Source: Polyangiaceae bacterium (lineage in GTDB: Bacteria; Myxococcota_A; Polyangia; Polyangiales; Polyangiaceae). Taken from it: a DNA stretch of 64,000 nt. The position numbers and the translations under genes are program-made. Each line of letters begins with the position of its first letter. Positions within the stretch are counted from its first letter, which is position 1. The DNA lies in NCBI GenBank assembly GCA_016719945.1, contig JADJYE010000003.1, positions 124,001 to 188,000 of the forward strand, read 5' to 3'. The notes beneath the pieces were generated by a model, which was not told the origin of the DNA, made no database searches, and saw only the letters and a list, made by a program, of their open reading frames with translations. Positions 56,124 through 64,000 of this stretch are shown piece by piece.

Positions 56124-57973
56124 CCACCGACAACGAGACGAAGCCCGAAGAGACCTCCCCCGCGGAGAGCCCCGTGGCTGCGCCGAGCGAGCCCATCCCT
56201 AGCACCGAGCCCGCAGCAGCGAGCGGCGACGCTCGAGAGATCGCGGCAGCCACCGGCGACGCCACCGAGCCTGCCGCAGCGAGCGGCGACAGCGCGGCGC
56301 CCGCCGCGGCCACCGCCGACACGGCAGAAGCCGCGCCGGAAGGCGACGGTGACGACGAGGCCGGCGACGAAGAGGCCGGCGAAGAGACGGCAGGCGAAGG
56401 GGGCGAAGCGCCCGCGGTCGAGGGGGGAGCGCCGGGCGAGGCGCCGAAGAAGAAGCGCCGACGTCGGCGCCGCAAGAAGAAGCCGGAGGGGGCCGAGGGC
56501 ACCGCGGCGCCGGCCGAGGGCGTCGAAGGCGTCGAGGGCGCTCCGCCCGCCGAGGGGGCAGAGGGCGGCGAGGGCTCGAGGCGCGAGCGGCGCAAGCCGG
56601 ATCCCCGCGAGGCGATGCCGTTCCGCATCGGCGAGGAGGTCTTCGGCAAGGTCGAGAAGGTCACCGACGACGCGATCTGGATCGACGTCGCGGGCAAGGC
56701 GCTCGGTCTGTTCGATCGTCGAGAGCTCGGCGACGGCGAGCCTCCGCAGCCTGGCGATCAGTTCATCTCCACCGTCGCGAGCCACGGCCTGCGCGGCGGC
56801 ATGCTGCGGATGGCGCGCGCGCCCTTCCCCATCGACGACGCCAAGGCGAAGGTCGAGAAGGCGAAGGAGACCGAGGAGGACGTCGAGGGCTTCGTCACCG
56901 GCGCAGTGAAGGGCGGCATCGAGGTCGACATCGACGGACTGCGCGCGTTCGCGCCCGCCTCTCACGTGGAGCTTCGTCCGGGCGGAGACCTCTCGGTGCT
57001 CGTCGGACGGCGGCTGCAGTTCGTCGTGCTCCAATACGAGAAGAAGGGCCGCGACGTCGTCGTGTCGCGCAAGAAGTTCCTCGCCGACGAAGCCCAACAG
57101 GCTCGCGCCGAGGCGATGAAGGTGCTGGCGCCGGGCAGCGTGCACAAGGGCACGGTCCGCACCGTCGTGCAGTTCGGCGTGTTCGTCGCGCTGCATGACG
57201 CAGGCAACCTCGAGGGCCTCGTGCACGTCTCCGAAGCCACGCACGATCGCACCGCGAAGCTCTCCGATCTGTTCAAGGTCGGCGATCCGATCGACGTGAA
57301 GGTCCTCAAGATCGACGACAAGGGGAAGATCTGGCTCAGCCGCAAGGCGATGACCAACGACCCCTGGGACGCCGTCGCGCAGAAGTACGCTCCCGGCTCG
57401 CGGCACCAAGGCAAGGTCGTCCGCATCCAGCCGTTCGGCGCGTTCATCGAGCTCGAGCCCGGAATCGACGGGCTCTGCTACACGCAGGACCTCTCGCTCA
57501 AGCCGATCCAGAGCCCGAAGGACGTCGTGAAGCTCGACGAGACGATCGACGTCGTGGTCGCCAACTGCGACAGCGCCTCGCGCCGCATCTCGCTGCACCC
57601 CGCGCCCCCGGAGGATGAGGCCAGCGAGCCCAAGCCGAAGGTCGGCCCGAACCGCATCCTCAAGGTCGCGGTCGTTCACCCGGGTGAGCCTGGGCTGCTC
57701 GTTCGCATCATCGGCCTCACTGGGCGCGCGGCGCGTGGGTTCATCCCCGCGGGCCACACCGGCACCCAGCGCGGCACCGATATGCGCAAGTCGTTCCCGG
57801 TCGGCACGAAGCTCGACGCCAAGGTCATCGAGGTCGACGCGCGCCGCGGCGAGACGAAGCTATCGATCCGAGCGATGAAGGACGACGCCGAGAAGGCCGC
57901 CTACAACGAGTACCGCGAGCAGGTGAACCGCGAGGCCAAGTTCGGCACCTTCGCGGACCTAATGAAGAAGTAG
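56120..57973 (+). CDS. S1 RNA-binding domain protein with acidic low-complexity N-terminus
   Basis: The 617-aa protein starts with about 150 residues rich in Ala, Glu and Asp, containing an Arg/Lys patch (KKKRRRRRRKKK). Then come five S1-like domains: EEVFGKVEKVTDDAIWIDVA; GFVTGAVKGGIEVDIDGLRA; HKGTVRTVVQFGVFVAL; HQGKVVRIQPFGAFIEL; and a divergent last repeat ending MRKSFPVGTKLDAKVIEVDA. It resembles ribosomal protein S1 but with a different N-terminus, so it is probably an RNA-binding translation or decay factor. It is the only gene here ending in a clean terminator on the plus strand (58088-58122). Confidence 0.82.
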   Translation: MTTDNETKPEETSPAESPVAAPSEPIPSTEPAAASGDAREIAAATGDATEPAAASGDSAAPAAATADTAEAAPEGDGDDEAGDEEAGEETAGEGGEAPAVEGGAPGEAPKKKRRRRRRKKKPEGAEGTAAPAEGVEGVEGAPPAEGAEGGEGSRRERRKPDPREAMPFRIGEEVFGKVEKVTDDAIWIDVAGKALGLFDRRELGDGEPPQPGDQFISTVASHGLRGGMLRMARAPFPIDDAKAKVEKAKETEEDVEGFVTGAVKGGIEVDIDGLRAFAPASHVELRPGGDLSVLVGRRLQFVVLQYEKKGRDVVVSRKKFLADEAQQARAEAMKVLAPGSVHKGTVRTVVQFGVFVALHDAGNLEGLVHVSEATHDRTAKLSDLFKVGDPIDVKVLKIDDKGKIWLSRKAMTNDPWDAVAQKYAPGSRHQGKVVRIQPFGAFIELEPGIDGLCYTQDLSLKPIQSPKDVVKLDETIDVVVANCDSASRRISLHPAPPEDEASEPKPKVGPNRILKVAVVHPGEPGLLVRIIGLTGRAARGFIPAGHTGTQRGTDMRKSFPVGTKLDAKVIEVDARRGETKLSIRAMKDDAEKAAYNEYREQVNREAKFGTFADLMKK

Positions 57974-58003
57974 CGACCGCTCCCCAACGACCAGCAGAAT
58001 TCA

Positions 58004-58074
58004 TCTCGCGCCGGTTTGCTCGCGCGCTTGGGCGCGGGCAAACCGAAGGGACCCGCGCTAGCGGGCGCGCGAGA
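58004..58074 (+). repeat. Three-way-junction repeat, copy C
   Basis: P1 is 58004-58011 with 58067-58074 (TCTCGCGC/GCGCGAGA); P2 is 58012-58019 with 58038-58045 (CGGTTTGC/GCAAACCG); linker AAGGGA is 58046-58051; P3 is CCCGC-GCTA-GCGGG at 58052-58065. It begins 31 nt past the stop of the S1-domain gene. Confidence 0.8.
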
Positions 58075-58087
58075 ACAAAATGAAGAC

Positions 58088-58122
58088 GCCCCCCGCCAGA
58101 CGCGGGGGGCTCTGTCTTTCTT
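58088..58122 (+). terminator. Rho-independent terminator of the S1-domain gene
   Basis: GCCCCCCGC at 58088-58096 pairs perfectly with 58102-58110 around a 5-nt loop (CAGAC), followed by TCTGTCTTTCTT. It lies between two copies of the three-way-junction repeat. Confidence 0.85.
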
Positions 58123-58123
58123 C

Positions 58124-58143
58124 GGGTGGGGAGGGCCCCACGC
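58124..58143. repeat. 20-mer shared in inverted orientation with 6780-6799
   Basis: GGGTGGGGAGGG followed by CCCCACGC matches the reverse complement of 6780-6799 at 19 of 20 positions. Both lie between paired three-way-junction repeats. Confidence 0.7.
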
Positions 58144-58147
58144 AACC

Positions 58148-58216
58148 CGCCGCGCCGGTTTTCACGCGGGTCGCCGCGTGAAAACCGAAGGGACCCGCGC
58201 TAGCGGGCGCGCGGCG
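58148..58216 (+). repeat. Three-way-junction repeat, copy D
   Basis: P1 is 58148-58155 with 58209-58216 (CGCCGCGC/GCGCGGCG); P2 is a perfect 13-bp stem 58156-58168 with 58175-58187 (CGGTTTTCACGCG arm); linker AAGGGA is 58188-58193; P3 is CCCGC-GCTA-GCGGG at 58194-58207. It ends 6 nt before the stop codon of the convergent Cys-rich gene. Confidence 0.8.
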
Positions 58217-58222
58217 ACAAGA

Positions 58223-59017
58223 TCAGCGCTTGTTTCGGCGGCGCAGGCGTGCGGCCGCGAGGCCACCGGCCGCGGCCGCGAGGCCGAGCATGCCGGGGAC
58301 GCTGCTCTGGCTCGAGCCCGTGTTCGCCACGGTGCAGCTCGAGTCGATCTCGCCCGTGATCTCGACCTCGAACTCGAGCTCGATCTCGAAGTTCTCGACG
58401 AGGTACTCCACGCAGGCCGGGATGTCGGTGATGTTGAGGTACTGGCCGTCACAGAACAGCGCGCCCTCGGGGGCGTCGCACTGGACCTCGCAGCCGCCCT
58501 GCAGCTCGGCCGAGCACTCGACGTTGCAGTCGAAGTTCGCGTCGACGTCGCAGCCACCGCTGCAGGAGGCCTCGCACTGGGCGGTACAGTCCGCCTCGGG
58601 CGCCACGACCTCACAGCTCGCGTCGCACTCGGTCGTGCAGGACGCCTCGCAATAGCTGATGCACTCCTGGTCGCTGCCGCAGCGTGCCTGGATGCTGGCG
58701 TTGCAGTCAGTCTCGCAGCTGGCGGAGCAGTCGAAGCTGCCCGGGTTGACCTCGCAGTCGGCCTCGCAGCCGGCGCTGCACTCGACGTTACAGTTCGCGT
58801 CGATCGACGCGTTGCACTCACCGTCGCACGCGGCGACGAAGCTCAGCGGCTCACACTGCGCCTTGCAGCCGCCCGAGAACTCGAAATGGCACTCACCGAT
58901 GGAGGTGATCTCGATGTTGCCGCAGGGGTTCGTCGCGGCGGACGCGGTGGAGGCCCCGAAGAGGGCGAAGGTGGCGGCAACAGCCGCCAGGGCCATGGGA
59001 CGCAAGCGAAGGGTCAT
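58223..59017 (-). CDS. Cys-rich exported protein with MYXO-CTERM-like tail
   Basis: The 264-aa product starts at the ATG at 59015-59017 (GGAGA upstream) with a signal peptide (ALAAVAATFALFGASTASAA). Residues ~30-190 contain about 35 cysteines in short repeats of the type (E/A)C.(A/G).C(E/D).(E/D)C. The C-terminus has SSVPGMLGLAAAAGGLAAARL followed by RRRNKR, which fits MYXO-CTERM-type sorting signals (hydrophobic span plus basic end), although the usual Cys before the span is not obvious. It should be displayed at the outer surface after processing. Confidence 0.8.
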   Translation of the reverse strand: MTLRLRPMALAAVAATFALFGASTASAATNPCGNIEITSIGECHFEFSGGCKAQCEPLSFVAACDGECNASIDANCNVECSAGCEADCEVNPGSFDCSASCETDCNASIQARCGSDQECISYCEASCTTECDASCEVVAPEADCTAQCEASCSGGCDVDANFDCNVECSAELQGGCEVQCDAPEGALFCDGQYLNITDIPACVEYLVENFEIELEFEVEITGEIDSSCTVANTGSSQSSVPGMLGLAAAAGGLAAARLRRRNKR

Positions 59018-59046
59018 GTGGTGGTTCTCCTTGTCGATCTTTGTAG

Positions 59047-59079
59047 CGTGCCGGGTGACGTCTCGCCGAACCCGGCACG
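59047..59079. promoter_or_regulatory. 10-bp inverted repeat upstream of the MYXO-CTERM-like gene
   Basis: CGTGCCGGGT at 59047-59056 is the exact reverse complement of 59070-59079 with a 13-nt loop. It lies 30-62 nt upstream of the Cys-rich gene, so it may be a leader hairpin or a binding site. The rest of the 250-nt intergenic region shows nothing I can name. Confidence 0.5.
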
Positions 59080-59267
59080 ATCTCGTACGCCCACCCCACG
59101 ACTCGGATCCCGGCGGCGTTCCGTCACGATCGAGTGGAGCGAGACACTTTGCGCCCAAGTTTGCCCGCAACCGGCTTGCCCGTCGAGCCCGCGATTTCGA
59201 ACGGCGGGCGACAAGCCGTCGGCGGGCCTGTCAATCCGGGCCCTCTGGTGATATTCCACGCAAATCT

Positions 59268-62135
59268 GTGTTCCTCGGGAGGGACATCGTCAAGCATTTC
59301 CGAGCCGCGACCTTCGCCACGAAGGCCGACGTGGACGGGTTCGTCTCGGCGACGGACGGGGCCACGGCCGCGGCCGACGTCGCAAAGCTGCTCCCTGCGA
59401 TCCTCGACCTGCGACAGAAGTCCACCTCGAGCGTCCACGCGATGCGCTGCTTCGCGTTCTCGGTCTTGGCCGCGAAGTTCGCCGGCCCCGAGCTGTTCGT
59501 CCCGGTCCTGAAGACCATCCCGTTCGGGGACCCGCAGCTGATCGAGGTCCTCGTCGCCGCGGCGGTGAAGTGCAACGACGTCCACGCGCACGACCAGCTC
59601 TGTGAGCTGCTGTCGAACCCCTCGCCCGAGGTGCGCGGCGCCGGGGCCGAGATCCTCAAGCAGGTCGCCGGCCGCTCCGCCCTGGAGATCCTCATCAAGC
59701 GCGCCCAAGACCCCGCCTTCCCCGGGCGGATGGAGGCCATGAACGGCCTGATGGGCAGGGCGGGCGCCCACGCGGTGCCGCTCTTCGCCGCCGTGATGAG
59801 GAGCGGCAGGTCGCTCGAGAAGATCCACGCCCTGCGCGCGCTCGGCACCAAGGAGCGCGTCGCCAAGGACCTCCAAGGCGCGATCGACACCGCCAAGCTC
59901 GGCCTGGAAGAGCGCGAGGACCTGGTCGTGGCCCAGGCGGTCACCACGCTCGGTCAGCTCGAGGTCGAGCAGTTCGTCGAGCTCGTCGCCCCCAAGATCG
60001 AGAACCGCGGCGTCGACGTCATCCGGGCCTTCTGCGTCCAAGCCGCGCGCCGCCTCGACGCCAACGTCAGCGACCTGTTCCGCCGCAGGATGCGCGAGGG
60101 TCCGAAGGCCGTTCGCCTGCTGCTGCTGGAGATCGTAGAGAACGAGGGCAGCGAGCCGCTGTTCCCCATGCTCGTCGACGCGCTCTCCAACCGGGACGTC
60201 CAGGTCCGAACGCGCGCCGCGCAGGCGATCGTGGCCCTCGCGAAGGCGCGCTCGATCGACGCCGCGCGGGCGATCGTGTGGCTGTTGCGCAGCCGCGACA
60301 CCAACGTGCGCCGGGTCGCCGCAGATATCGCGCAGCGCGTGGGCGACTCGGACGGCACGCTCGCCCCCAAGCTGCTCGAGTACCTCCGCGACGAGGACTG
60401 GTGGGTCCGCGAGCGCATCCTCGACGCGCTCATCGAGATGAACGGCTCGGGGCTGACGAAGCACATCATCGCGGTCTACCTGGGCGACGAGTCGGATCTG
60501 GTCCGCCGCTTCGCGGTGAGCGCCCTGCTGCGCATCGCCGATCCGCGCGCCCTCGGCGCGCTGGTGCGGACCGCGCAGAACGACGGGGACTGGCTGGTGA
60601 GCGAGCTCGCGGTCGAGGCCTGCGGCAAGCTCGGCGACCCGCGCGCCATCGACTACCTGCTCGACATCATGGCGCGCCGCCCCGAGCTCCGGGTCGCCTG
60701 CATGGGGGCGCTGCGCGAGCTCAAGGCCGAGTCGGCGTGCCCCACCATCGCCGAGCTTTTGTACGACGAGAACCCCGACGTGCGCGGCGAGGCGATCCGC
60801 TTCCTCGACGAGCTCGACGACGGAACGCACGCGCTGTGGGTGAAGGGCTGCGAGGAGGACTCGGCTCCGGCCGTGCGCGAGGTGGCCGGCAAGCTGCTCC
60901 GCAGGTTCAAGCTCCAGCGCAACGTCGAGGCAGGCGCGCTCGACGACCTGAAGAGCCTCGACGCGCTCTTGTCTCACGTGACCGCGCAGAACGCGGACGA
61001 TCTCTTCCTGCAGGCCGATCGGCCGCCGTTCCTCAAGCGGTCGGGGGTCGTCGAGCCGCTGGGCAGCACCCCCATCTCGGGCAAGGCCATCCTCGACCTG
61101 CTGCTGCCGCACATGAGCGAGGAGCAGCGGTCGCTCGTCGACCAGAAGAAGGACGTCGACTTCTCCTACACCTTCGCGAGCCGCGGGCTGCGCTTCCGCG
61201 TCAACGTCTTCTCGCAGTTGACCGGCCCGGCCGCGGTCTTCCGGACCGTGAAGGACGACGTCCTGTCGATGGACAAGCTCGGCATCCCGCCGGTCGTCAC
61301 CGGCTTCGCGAACCTGCCGAACGGCCTGGTGCTCGTGGGCGGGCCGACCGGCTCGGGCAAGTCCACCACGCTCGCGGCGCTGATCGACCACATCAACCGC
61401 GGGTCGTCGCGCCACATCGTGACGATCGAGGACCCGATCGAGGTCGTCCACCCGCGCATCCAGAGCGTCATCAACCAGCGCGAGGTCGGGTCCCACACCC
61501 GCTCCTTCGCCACCGCGCTCCGCGCCACGCTCCGCCAGGACCCCGACGTGATCCTGGTGGGCGAGCTGCGCGACCTCGAGACGATCGCGTTCGCTGTCAC
61601 CGCCGCAGAGACCGGCCACCTCGTGCTCGGCACCGTGCACACGACCACCGCAGACGGCACCATCGATCGGCTCATCAACGCCTTCCCCGCGCGGCAGCAG
61701 CCGCAGGTGCGCAGCATGCTGGCGGACTCGCTGCGCGCGGTCACTTGCCAGTACCTGGTCCGCGCGCCCTCGGGTGGGCGCCGCGTGCTCGCGGTCGAGA
61801 TCATGCTCAACAACGACGCGATCCAGAGCCTGGTGCGCAAGGGCAAGACCTTCCAGATCCCGACGGTCATCGCGACCTCGCGAGAGCAAGGCATGCAGCT
61901 GATGGACGGTGAGCTCATCCGCCTCGCCAAGGAGGGCCGAGTCGACGTCGACGACGCCTACGCGAAGGCGGTCGACAAGCGAGGCTTCGAGGCCGCCCTC
62001 GGGCTGCCCTCCTCCTCCACGCCCGACGACGGCGCGGGCGCCGCTGCGTCATCCATCGCGCCGCCGAGCGCCCGCGTGTCCATCACCAACATGGCCGCCG
62101 CTGCCCGCGGGTCGGTCGTGCCGCCCCGGCGTTGA
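59268..62135 (+). CDS. HEAT-repeat/PilT-type twitching ATPase fusion
   Basis: The 955-aa protein starts at the GTG at 59268. Residues ~1-570 form HEAT repeats (e.g. VRGAGAEILKQVAGRSALEI; VQVRTRAAQAIVALAKARSI; LVRRFAVSALLRIADPRALG). From ~580 on it is a PilT-type secretion ATPase: PAS-like N-domain, Walker A GPTGSGKSTT (~692-701), Asp and His boxes (ILVGELRDLETIAFA; GHLVLGTVHTTTADGTIDRL), and the C-terminal SLVRKGKTFQIPTVI in place of AIRNLIRE. The HEAT part probably anchors the motor to partner proteins. A stand-alone PilT follows 7 nt downstream. Confidence 0.86.
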   Translation: MFLGRDIVKHFRAATFATKADVDGFVSATDGATAAADVAKLLPAILDLRQKSTSSVHAMRCFAFSVLAAKFAGPELFVPVLKTIPFGDPQLIEVLVAAAVKCNDVHAHDQLCELLSNPSPEVRGAGAEILKQVAGRSALEILIKRAQDPAFPGRMEAMNGLMGRAGAHAVPLFAAVMRSGRSLEKIHALRALGTKERVAKDLQGAIDTAKLGLEEREDLVVAQAVTTLGQLEVEQFVELVAPKIENRGVDVIRAFCVQAARRLDANVSDLFRRRMREGPKAVRLLLLEIVENEGSEPLFPMLVDALSNRDVQVRTRAAQAIVALAKARSIDAARAIVWLLRSRDTNVRRVAADIAQRVGDSDGTLAPKLLEYLRDEDWWVRERILDALIEMNGSGLTKHIIAVYLGDESDLVRRFAVSALLRIADPRALGALVRTAQNDGDWLVSELAVEACGKLGDPRAIDYLLDIMARRPELRVACMGALRELKAESACPTIAELLYDENPDVRGEAIRFLDELDDGTHALWVKGCEEDSAPAVREVAGKLLRRFKLQRNVEAGALDDLKSLDALLSHVTAQNADDLFLQADRPPFLKRSGVVEPLGSTPISGKAILDLLLPHMSEEQRSLVDQKKDVDFSYTFASRGLRFRVNVFSQLTGPAAVFRTVKDDVLSMDKLGIPPVVTGFANLPNGLVLVGGPTGSGKSTTLAALIDHINRGSSRHIVTIEDPIEVVHPRIQSVINQREVGSHTRSFATALRATLRQDPDVILVGELRDLETIAFAVTAAETGHLVLGTVHTTTADGTIDRLINAFPARQQPQVRSMLADSLRAVTCQYLVRAPSGGRRVLAVEIMLNNDAIQSLVRKGKTFQIPTVIATSREQGMQLMDGELIRLAKEGRVDVDDAYAKAVDKRGFEAALGLPSSSTPDDGAGAAASSIAPPSARVSITNMAAAARGSVVPPRR

Positions 62136-62142
62136 GGCGATC

Positions 62143-63216
62143 ATGCCCCCCCGCATCGATTCGTTCCTGAGGATGGTGGTCGAGCAGCGGGCGAGCGATC
62201 TCCATTTCCACGCCGGCCTGGTCCCGCTCGTGCGCCACGACGGGGACCTCACCCCGCTGCCCTTCCGCGCCCTCTCGGCGGAGGAGACTCGGCGGTTCCT
62301 GTTCGAGATCATGTCGCCCGAGCAGCGCGCCGGCTTCGAGAAGACGCAGGAGCTCGACTTCGCGTACGCCGTCGAGGGGCTCGGCCGCTTCCGCGTCAAC
62401 ACGTTCGTCCAGTCGCGCGGGCTCGGGGCGGTGTTCCGGGTCATCCCCTCGAAGATCCCGACGATCGACGAGCTGGACGTGCCCCAGGTCCTGAAGAAGC
62501 TCGGCGCCTTGCAGAACGGGCTGGTCCTGGTCACCGGGCCGACCGGCAGCGGCAAGACGACCACCCTGGCCGCGGCGATCCACGAGATCAACCGCGCGGC
62601 GCAGCGCCACATCATCACCATCGAGGATCCGATCGAATACGTCCACAAGCCGCTGCGCTCGGTCATCACCCAGCGCCAGGTGGGCATGCACACCGAGTCC
62701 TTCGCGTCGGCGCTGCGCTCGGCGCTGCGCGAGTCGCCCGACGTGATCGTGATCGGCGAGCTCCGCGATCTCGAGACCGTCATGCTCGCGCTCTCGGCCG
62801 CCGAGACGGGGGCGCTGGTGTTCGGGACGCTGCACACGAACTCCGCTGCCAAGGCGATCGATCGGCTGATCGACGTCTGCCCGGAGGAGCTGCACGCGCA
62901 GGTCCGGGTGACCTTGAGCGCGATCTTGCGAGGCGTCGTGGCGCAGCAGCTCATCAAGCGGGCAGCCGGCGACGGCATGGTGGTCGCCGCCGAGGTGCTG
63001 CTGCCGAGCATCGCCCTCTCCCACATGATCCGAGAAGGAAAGGTCCACCAGGTCGACGCGTATATCCAGTCGAGCGAGGGCGAGGGCTCGGACATGCAGA
63101 GCCTCGACTCCGCGCTGTGCAGGCTCGTGCGAAACGGCGTGGTCGAGGTGGACGAGGCCGCCAGCGTCGCGACCCTGCCCGACACCATCCGGCGGGCGGG
63201 CGCGCTGCTCGACTGA
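62143..63216 (+). CDS. pilT: PilT-type twitching motility ATPase
   Basis: The 357-aa hexameric ATPase begins MPPRIDSFLRMVVEQRASDL, has Walker A GPTGSGKTTT (about 132-141), EDPIEYVH (Asp box), VIVIGELRDLETVMLA (Walker B) and GTLHTNSAAKAIDRL (His box), and ends in HMIREGKVHQVDAY. PilT retracts type IV pili. The AIRNLIRE motif is changed to ALSHMIRE, so this may be one of several PilT paralogs rather than the main retraction motor. It starts 7 nt after the HEAT-PilT gene, with GAGG upstream. Confidence 0.88.
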   Translation: MPPRIDSFLRMVVEQRASDLHFHAGLVPLVRHDGDLTPLPFRALSAEETRRFLFEIMSPEQRAGFEKTQELDFAYAVEGLGRFRVNTFVQSRGLGAVFRVIPSKIPTIDELDVPQVLKKLGALQNGLVLVTGPTGSGKTTTLAAAIHEINRAAQRHIITIEDPIEYVHKPLRSVITQRQVGMHTESFASALRSALRESPDVIVIGELRDLETVMLALSAAETGALVFGTLHTNSAAKAIDRLIDVCPEELHAQVRVTLSAILRGVVAQQLIKRAAGDGMVVAAEVLLPSIALSHMIREGKVHQVDAYIQSSEGEGSDMQSLDSALCRLVRNGVVEVDEAASVATLPDTIRRAGALLD

Positions 63217-63337
63217 TCTCGCGCCCGTCGCGGTCCGCGCCGGCGCGCGAGGCGTAGCGCGCCCATTTGCGCAATGGTCTTGGGCCACTTGGCGGTAGGC
63301 TTTTGTGGTACCTGTTGTCGAGGGGACGCGCTGAGCC

Positions 63338-64000
63338 GTGAACGAGCAGGAGTACCGTCGCATCGAGGCTGAGGCGAAGGCCGCAGAGGGGGCGTCCAAG
63401 TTCGCCGTCGCTGCGCGCCATTTTGCCGAGATCGGCCAGCTCGGGCACGCGGTGCGCTGTTATCTCGCGGCGCAGGACAACGACGGCGCCCTGCGCACCA
63501 TCCTCCGCATCCCGAAGGACGACGGGCTCTACCGCGACGCTTGCGTTCTCGCGATCCGCCTCGCGGTCACGCTCGATCGGGTCGACTTCGACTTCGACCA
63601 GTTCGTCGGCCGGTTCCTCGCTACGTCGCCCGCCAACGACGGGGAGCTCGACGCGTTCTACGCCGTCGGCGTGCTCTTCGAGCGACAGGGCTTCGTCGAG
63701 AGCTCCCGCGAGGTCTTCCAGCGCATCCACGCGGTCGTGCCGGAGTACCGAGACGTCGCCTCGAAGGTCGACGTGGCCCGGCGCGTGAGCCGCCCCTCCT
63801 TCGCGCAGCTCCAGAAGATCGTCGAGGAAGACGAGAGCTTCAGGCACGCCGACCGGCCCTCGAGTCACTCGATGCGCACCTCGATCGCGCCCGAGAGAAG
63901 CGAGCGAGACAAGAAGGAGGAGACGTTCCCCTCCCTGCCCGAGATGCCTCAGCCGCCTCAGGCTCGGTCCAGCGCCAGCGGGTCCCGCAAGGCGCTCAGC
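63338..64000 (+). CDS. Partial gene: TPR-like helical protein, continues beyond the window
   Basis: From the GTG at 63338 the frame stays open to the end of the window (221 codons). The protein begins (M)NEQEYRRIEAEAKAAEGASK, followed by helical repeats (KFAVAARHFAEIGQLGHAVR; LDAFYAVGVLFERQGFVESS) resembling tetratricopeptide units, then a Ser/Pro/Glu-rich linker. Such proteins in myxobacteria often have a kinase or other domain attached further on. It is 121 nt after the pilT stop on the same strand. Confidence 0.55.
   Translation, partial: MNEQEYRRIEAEAKAAEGASKFAVAARHFAEIGQLGHAVRCYLAAQDNDGALRTILRIPKDDGLYRDACVLAIRLAVTLDRVDFDFDQFVGRFLATSPANDGELDAFYAVGVLFERQGFVESSREVFQRIHAVVPEYRDVASKVDVARRVSRPSFAQLQKIVEEDESFRHADRPSSHSMRTSIAPERSERDKKEETFPSLPEMPQPPQARSSASGSRKALS

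Overview
The window reads as a very GC-rich chromosomal segment of a myxobacterium (Myxococcota, most likely Polyangiales/Sorangium-like). The pointers are an mglB-mglA pair (Roadblock protein plus Ras-like polarity GTPase), a Cys-rich surface protein with a MYXO-CTERM-like tail, a lipoprotein with a myxococcal Cys-rich (DUF4215-type) repeat, many Gly-rich lipoproteins, GTG/TTG starts, and PilT-type ATPases with a HEAT fusion. No rRNA, tRNA, prophage or CRISPR array was recognised.

Layout. 1-4.4 kb: the end of an epimerase-like gene, a hairpin-rich intergenic stretch, rpoZ, a methyltransferase, a RAYT-like Y1 transposase, a 15-unit array of 44-bp imperfect palindromes, and pyrH. 4.5-9.7 kb: PpiC-type lipoprotein, a lysine 2,3-aminomutase family enzyme, and two convergent or divergent surface lipoproteins with paired three-way-junction repeats between the first pair. 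9.8-15.2 kb: mglBA, a 1226-aa DUF3857/transglutaminase protein, a zinc-ribbon Gly-rich protein. 15.2-24.3 kb: one long minus-strand run phoB-phoR-(Pho box)-pstS-pstC-pstA-pstB-phoU, continuing with 13 bp spacing into a radical SAM/SPASM enzyme and an alpha/beta hydrolase. 24.4-27.8 kb: carB, broken by two frameshifts. 27.9-34.0 kb: an unknown protein, an IgGFc-binding-type lipoprotein, aldo-keto reductase/LysR divergent pair, two lipoproteins. 34.1-38.5 kb: promoter, rpmI, rplT, pheS (no pheT follows), then a group-2 sigma factor. 38.5-48.6 kb: dacB-like peptidase (frameshifted), two envelope proteins, a FAH-family protein, pyrG, a cyclic-nucleotide-binding protein (frameshifted) coupled to an NTT/MFS-HEAT membrane protein, and a lipid kinase. 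48.6-64 kb: HEAT lipoprotein, an outer-membrane beta-barrel/TlpA/redoxin group, Cys-rich lipoprotein plus Mrp ATPase, a 58-aa ORF coupled to an S1-domain protein, two more three-way-junction repeats, a MYXO-CTERM-like protein, a HEAT-PilT fusion followed by a separate PilT, and the start of a further gene.

The most unusual content is non-coding. Four copies of a ~70-nt element (6703-6775, 6842-6913, 58004-58074, 58148-58216) share a constant linker and a constant hairpin, while their outer stem and second hairpin differ in sequence but stay base-paired. Two copies sit in each of two convergent intergenic regions, close to stop codons. A RAYT-like transposase lies beside a separate array of tandem palindromes. 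Four G/C indels in three otherwise conserved genes suggest consensus errors in the assembly, although real decay cannot be excluded from the sequence alone.
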